Source: Saprospiraceae bacterium UBA2329
GTDB taxonomy: Bacteria > Bacteroidota > Bacteroidia > Chitinophagales > Saprospiraceae
NCBI GenBank assembly: GCA_002344975.1
Contig: DDUV01000082.1
Location: forward strand, 1 to 8,670
DNA length: 8,670 bases
Reading direction: 5' to 3'
Positions 5,441 through 8,670 of this stretch are shown here, one piece after another; position 1 is the stretch's first letter, and every line of letters begins with the position of its first letter. Below the pieces are notes generated by a model. The model saw only the letters and a program-made list of their open reading frames with translations, did not search any database and was not told where the DNA came from. Made by a program: the position numbers and the translations under genes.

Positions 5441-8400
5441 ATGTTAGACGCCATCATTCGGCTGTCTGTCAACAATAAGCTCATTGTGGGCCTCTTCACT
5501 GCCGCGCTCATCTTTGCCGGCGTATATGCCTTCGTTCAGCTACCGATAGACGCCATTCCCGATATTACCAACAACCAGGTGCAGGTACTCACTGTGAGTC
5601 CTACCCTGGCCACTCAGGAGGTGGAACAATTCGTCACCGCCCCCATTGAACACGCCGTGCGCTCCATTCCCGGCGTGGTCGAACTGCGCTCCATCTCGCG
5701 TTTCGGCCTCAGCGTTATCACCGTCGTTTTCGAGGAGCGCATCAATCCCTATCTGGCCCGGCAGCTCATTTCCGAAAAGCTCAAGGTAGCCGAAGAAATG
5801 ATCCCGCCCGGCTTCGGCACGCCCGAAATGGCCCCCATCTCTACCGGCTTGGGCGAAATCCTGCACTACCGCGTAGAGCCGCTGCCGGGCTACGAAAACC
5901 GCTACACCGCCACCGATCTGCGCACCATTCAGGACTGGATCGTAAAAAGGCAGCTCTCCGGCATTCCCGGCGTGGTCGAAATCAACAGCTTCGGCGGCTT
6001 CCTCAAACAATACGAGGTGGCCCTCTCGCCCGAACGCCTGCGCAGCTTCGGCATCGGCATCCAGGAGGTGTTTCAGGCCCTGGAAAACGCCAACGAAAAC
6101 ACCGGCGGCGCTTACATCGAGCATACCAACAACGCCTATTTCATTCGCAGCGAGGGACTTGTGCAATCTTTGGACGACATCCGCCAAATCGTGGTGCGCG
6201 ACAATGCCGGCGCTCCCATCAAAATCGGCGACATCGGCGAGGCCCGCTTCGGCCATGCCGTCCGCTACGGCGCCGTCAGTCACAACGACGAGGGCGAAAT
6301 TGTGCTCGGCATCGTCATGATGCTCAAAGGCGAAAACGCAGCCCGCGTCATCCGCCGGGTCAAAGAGCGCCTCGAAGTAGTCAAAAAATCGCTGCCCGAA
6401 GGCGTCACCGTCACGCCCTTCCTCGACCGCGAAAACTTGGTCAATCGCACCATCGCCACCGTGCGCAACAACCTCACCGAGGGCGCCCTCATCGTCATCT
6501 TCGTGCTGGTGCTGCTGCTGGGCAACTGGCGCGCCGGCCTCATCATCGCCTCCGTCATCCCGCTGTCCATGCTCTTTGCGCTGTGGATGATGCACCTCTT
6601 CGGCGTCAGCGCCAACCTCATGTCACTCGGCGCCATCGACTTCGGCCTCATCGTGGACGGCGCGGTCATCATCGTGGAGGCTACGCTGCACTTCCTGGCT
6701 GTCAGGGTTTTACAAAAACAGGGAGAGGGCGCCACCCGCTTCACCCGCGCCGAAATGGACGAAAACGTCAGCACGGCCGCCAGCCGCGTCATGCGTTCTT
6801 CAGTCTTCGGCATCATCATCATTCTCATCGTGTATCTGCCCATCCTTTCGCTGTCGGGCGTCGAGGGCAAGATGTTCAGACCCATGGCCCAAACGGTGTC
6901 CTTCGCGCTCATCGGCGCTTTGATCCTGTCGCTCACCTACGTTCCCGCCGTGTCGGCTTTGGTGCTCAGTCGCCGAATCAAAACGACGCATACCTTCTCT
7001 GACCGCCTCATGGAGTGGTTGAAAAAACTGTATGCACCCTCGCTCGAACTGGCCCTGCGCTTTCCCAAGTTCATCATCGTTTCTACGCTGCTCGTCTTCT
7101 CGCTCAGCGTCGGATTGTTCCTGCGCATGGGCGGCGAGTTTATCCCCACCTTAGATGAAGGCGACATCATGATGCACGGTTTCCTGCGGCCCGGCACCTC
7201 GCTGACGCAGACTTTGGAAAGCCATCGCTTGGCGCAAAAAATCATCCTCGACAACTTCCCCGATGAAGTCGAGCAGGTCATTTCCAAAATCGGTTCCGCC
7301 GAAATTCCCACCGACCCCATGGCCATCGAAACCGCCGACAACATCATCCTGCTCCGCGACAAATCGCTCTGGAAACGCGCCGCTACCAAGGCCGAATTGG
7401 TAGAACTCATCGAGGCAAAAGTCCACGAGATTCCCGGCATGGCCTTCGAGTTCACGCAGCCCATCAAAATGCGCTTCGACGAAATGATGACTGGCGTGCG
7501 CTCCGATATTGCCGTCAAAATCTTCGGTGAAAACCTCGACTCCCTCGCCCGCGCAGGCCACCGCGTCGAGCGCCTCCTCTCCGCCATCGAAGGCGTGGAA
7601 GACGTCAAAACCGAGCAAATAGAGGGCCTCCCGCAAATCGTCGTCAAGTTCAATTACGGCCAGATCGCCCGCCACGGCCTCCACATCCGCGATGTCAACG
7701 AGACCATCCGCGCCGCCTTTGCCGGGGCCACCGCCGGCACCGTTTTTGAAAACGAACGCCGTTTCGATCTCGTCGTACGCCTCAATACCCTCCACCGCAG
7801 CCGCATCGAAGACGTGCTCCAACTGCCCCTCAGCACGCCCTCCGGCGCGCTCATCCCGCTCTCCGAAGTGGCCGAGGTGCGCTTCCTGCCCGGCGCCGCA
7901 CAGATCAGCCGCGACGACGCCCAGCGCCGCATCGTCGTCAGCGCCAATGTGCGCGGCCGCGACATCGAAAGCGCCATCGCCGAGGTGCAGTCCGTCATCG
8001 AGTCGCGCCTCCGCCTGCCCTCCGGCTACTCGGTGCAGTACGGCGGCCAGTTCGAGAACCTCCAGGCCGCCAAAGCCCGGCTCTCCATCGCCGTGCCGGT
8101 CGCTTTGGCCCTCATTTTCATGCTGTTGTATTTCGCGTTCAACTCCCTCAAAGAAGGCTTGCTCATCTTCACCGCCATCCCCATGGCCGCCGTAGGGGGC
8201 GTATTGGCCCTGCTGTTGCGCGGCATGCCCTTTTCTATTTCGGCAGGCGTGGGCTTCATCGCCCTGTTCGGCATCGCCGTGCTCAACGGCATCGTCATGA
8301 TCGCATATTTCAATCAACTCGAAAAACAAGGCATCGTCAACGTCTATCAGCGCATCACAGAGGGCGCGCTCACCCGCCTCCGCCCCGTACTCATGACCGC

Positions 8401-8575
8401 CGCAGTGGCCTCGCTCGGCTTCCTGCCCATGGCCCTCTCGCACGGCGCCGGCGCCGAAGTGCAACGCCCTTTGGCCACCGTCGTCATCGGAGGCTTGCTC
8501 ACTTCCACGCTGCTCACATTAGTGGTACTGCCCGTCCTGTACGCCATGTTTTTCAAATCAAACCAAGAACAATGA
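5441..8575 (+). CDS. czcA: CzcA-type heavy-metal efflux RND transporter
   Basis: 1044 residues, close to the usual length of the heavy-metal efflux RND (HME) family, so complete. It is the inner-membrane proton/metal antiporter of a tripartite CBA pump that exports divalent cations through a membrane fusion protein and an outer-membrane channel. Marks: N-terminal helix and first porter segment (MLDAIIRLSVNNKLIVGLF; LPIDAIPDITNNQVQV at 34-49; GVVELRSISRFGLSVI at 78-93); the TM4 segment GAIDFGLIVDGAVIIVEA at 397-414 with D400, D406 and E413, matching the D402/D408/E415 proton-relay residues of Cupriavidus CzcA and unlike the monovalent CusA type; second-half start near 525-555; GGEFIPTLDEGDIMM around 567; and C-terminal helices up to YAMFF. 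The DFG-D-E signature favours Co/Zn/Cd/Ni over Cu/Ag, but exact metal specificity is an inference. No CzcB or CzcC gene lies in the window; they may follow to the right. G+C is clearly higher than in the sigma and anti-sigma genes. Confidence 0.95.
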   Translation: MLDAIIRLSVNNKLIVGLFTAALIFAGVYAFVQLPIDAIPDITNNQVQVLTVSPTLATQEVEQFVTAPIEHAVRSIPGVVELRSISRFGLSVITVVFEERINPYLARQLISEKLKVAEEMIPPGFGTPEMAPISTGLGEILHYRVEPLPGYENRYTATDLRTIQDWIVKRQLSGIPGVVEINSFGGFLKQYEVALSPERLRSFGIGIQEVFQALENANENTGGAYIEHTNNAYFIRSEGLVQSLDDIRQIVVRDNAGAPIKIGDIGEARFGHAVRYGAVSHNDEGEIVLGIVMMLKGENAARVIRRVKERLEVVKKSLPEGVTVTPFLDRENLVNRTIATVRNNLTEGALIVIFVLVLLLGNWRAGLIIASVIPLSMLFALWMMHLFGVSANLMSLGAIDFGLIVDGAVIIVEATLHFLAVRVLQKQGEGATRFTRAEMDENVSTAASRVMRSSVFGIIIILIVYLPILSLSGVEGKMFRPMAQTVSFALIGALILSLTYVPAVSALVLSRRIKTTHTFSDRLMEWLKKLYAPSLELALRFPKFIIVSTLLVFSLSVGLFLRMGGEFIPTLDEGDIMMHGFLRPGTSLTQTLESHRLAQKIILDNFPDEVEQVISKIGSAEIPTDPMAIETADNIILLRDKSLWKRAATKAELVELIEAKVHEIPGMAFEFTQPIKMRFDEMMTGVRSDIAVKIFGENLDSLARAGHRVERLLSAIEGVEDVKTEQIEGLPQIVVKFNYGQIARHGLHIRDVNETIRAAFAGATAGTVFENERRFDLVVRLNTLHRSRIEDVLQLPLSTPSGALIPLSEVAEVRFLPGAAQISRDDAQRRIVVSANVRGRDIESAIAEVQSVIESRLRLPSGYSVQYGGQFENLQAAKARLSIAVPVALALIFMLLYFAFNSLKEGLLIFTAIPMAAVGGVLALLLRGMPFSISAGVGFIALFGIAVLNGIVMIAYFNQLEKQGIVNVYQRITEGALTRLRPVLMTAAVASLGFLPMALSHGAGAEVQRPLATVVIGGLLTSTLLTLVVLPVLYAMFFKSNQEQ

Positions 8576-8651
8576 ACTGCATAAATTCATTCATTATCAA
8601 TATTTTAAGACAGGTTTTTGTGGCGGCTACCCACACCGGCTCCACCCCCGG

Positions 8652-8668
8652 CCCCTCCAAAGGAGGGG
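8652..8668. repeat. REP-like short palindrome after czcA
   Basis: cccctcc (8652-8658), aaa, ggagggg (8662-8668) form a 7-bp hairpin with a 3-base loop, preceded by a C-rich stretch (tccacccccgg). The minus reading cctttggaggggccgggggt resembles short intergenic palindromes I recall as dispersed in many Bacteroidota genomes. It runs to the window edge, so its full extent is unknown. It lies 76 bases past the czcA stop and could also act as a terminator or mRNA 3' stabiliser. Confidence 0.55.
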
Positions 8669-8670
8669 AG

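Noticed and set aside
5540..6595. Long minus-strand open frame (351 codons) opposite the front half of czcA
   Set aside because: It lies fully inside a clear RND gene; the translation is low-complexity (Asp/Ala/Gly/His rich) with no domain. It is a by-product of high G+C third positions.
7151..8464. Long minus-strand open frame (437 codons) opposite the back half of czcA
   Set aside because: Same reason: an antisense shadow rich in Gly/Ala/Glu/Asp/His with no recognisable fold or start context.

Overview
The window looks like chromosome of a member of the Bacteroidota, probably near the Saprospiria/Lewinella type, although the species cannot be named from sequence alone. Reasons: a secreted repeat protein of the gliding/adhesin style, a DUF2202 lipoprotein, no Shine-Dalgarno sequences before the genes, and three exact copies of the Bacteroidota -7 promoter element TAnnTTTG placed just upstream of genes. 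No tRNA, rRNA, transposase or CRISPR array is visible.

Left part (1-2344, minus strand). The left edge holds the 5' part of a large secreted protein gene, read right to left from about 1622 and running off the window. It has a signal peptide, a possible lamin-tail-like module, an Ig/SprB-like module and then near-identical 195-bp (65-residue) repeats. A 206-bp spacer follows with a 14-bp tandem duplication and a strong 18-position inverted repeat. Next is a CYTH-domain gene (class IV adenylate cyclase / thiamine triphosphatase-like), also on minus.

Right part (2499-8575, plus strand). Five genes run in one direction: a ferritin-like DUF2202 lipoprotein with a Gly/Asn minisatellite tail; after a terminator, an ECF sigma factor; two bases later a three-helix membrane protein that is probably its anti-sigma factor; then a small exported His-rich protein; and a complete CzcA-type heavy-metal RND pump. 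The last 95 bases carry a short palindrome resembling dispersed Bacteroidota intergenic repeats.

Inferred biology: the sigma/anti-sigma pair, the His-rich exported protein and the CzcA pump may form a metal-sensing and efflux locus with the same logic as the cnr system (ECF sigma, membrane anti-sigma, CzcA-family pump) but with an unrelated-looking anti-sigma protein that has a predicted periplasmic beta-rich domain. The DUF2202 ferritin-like lipoprotein may belong to the same stress response. This is the best candidate for something undescribed here; the link rests on gene order and domain content, not on direct evidence.
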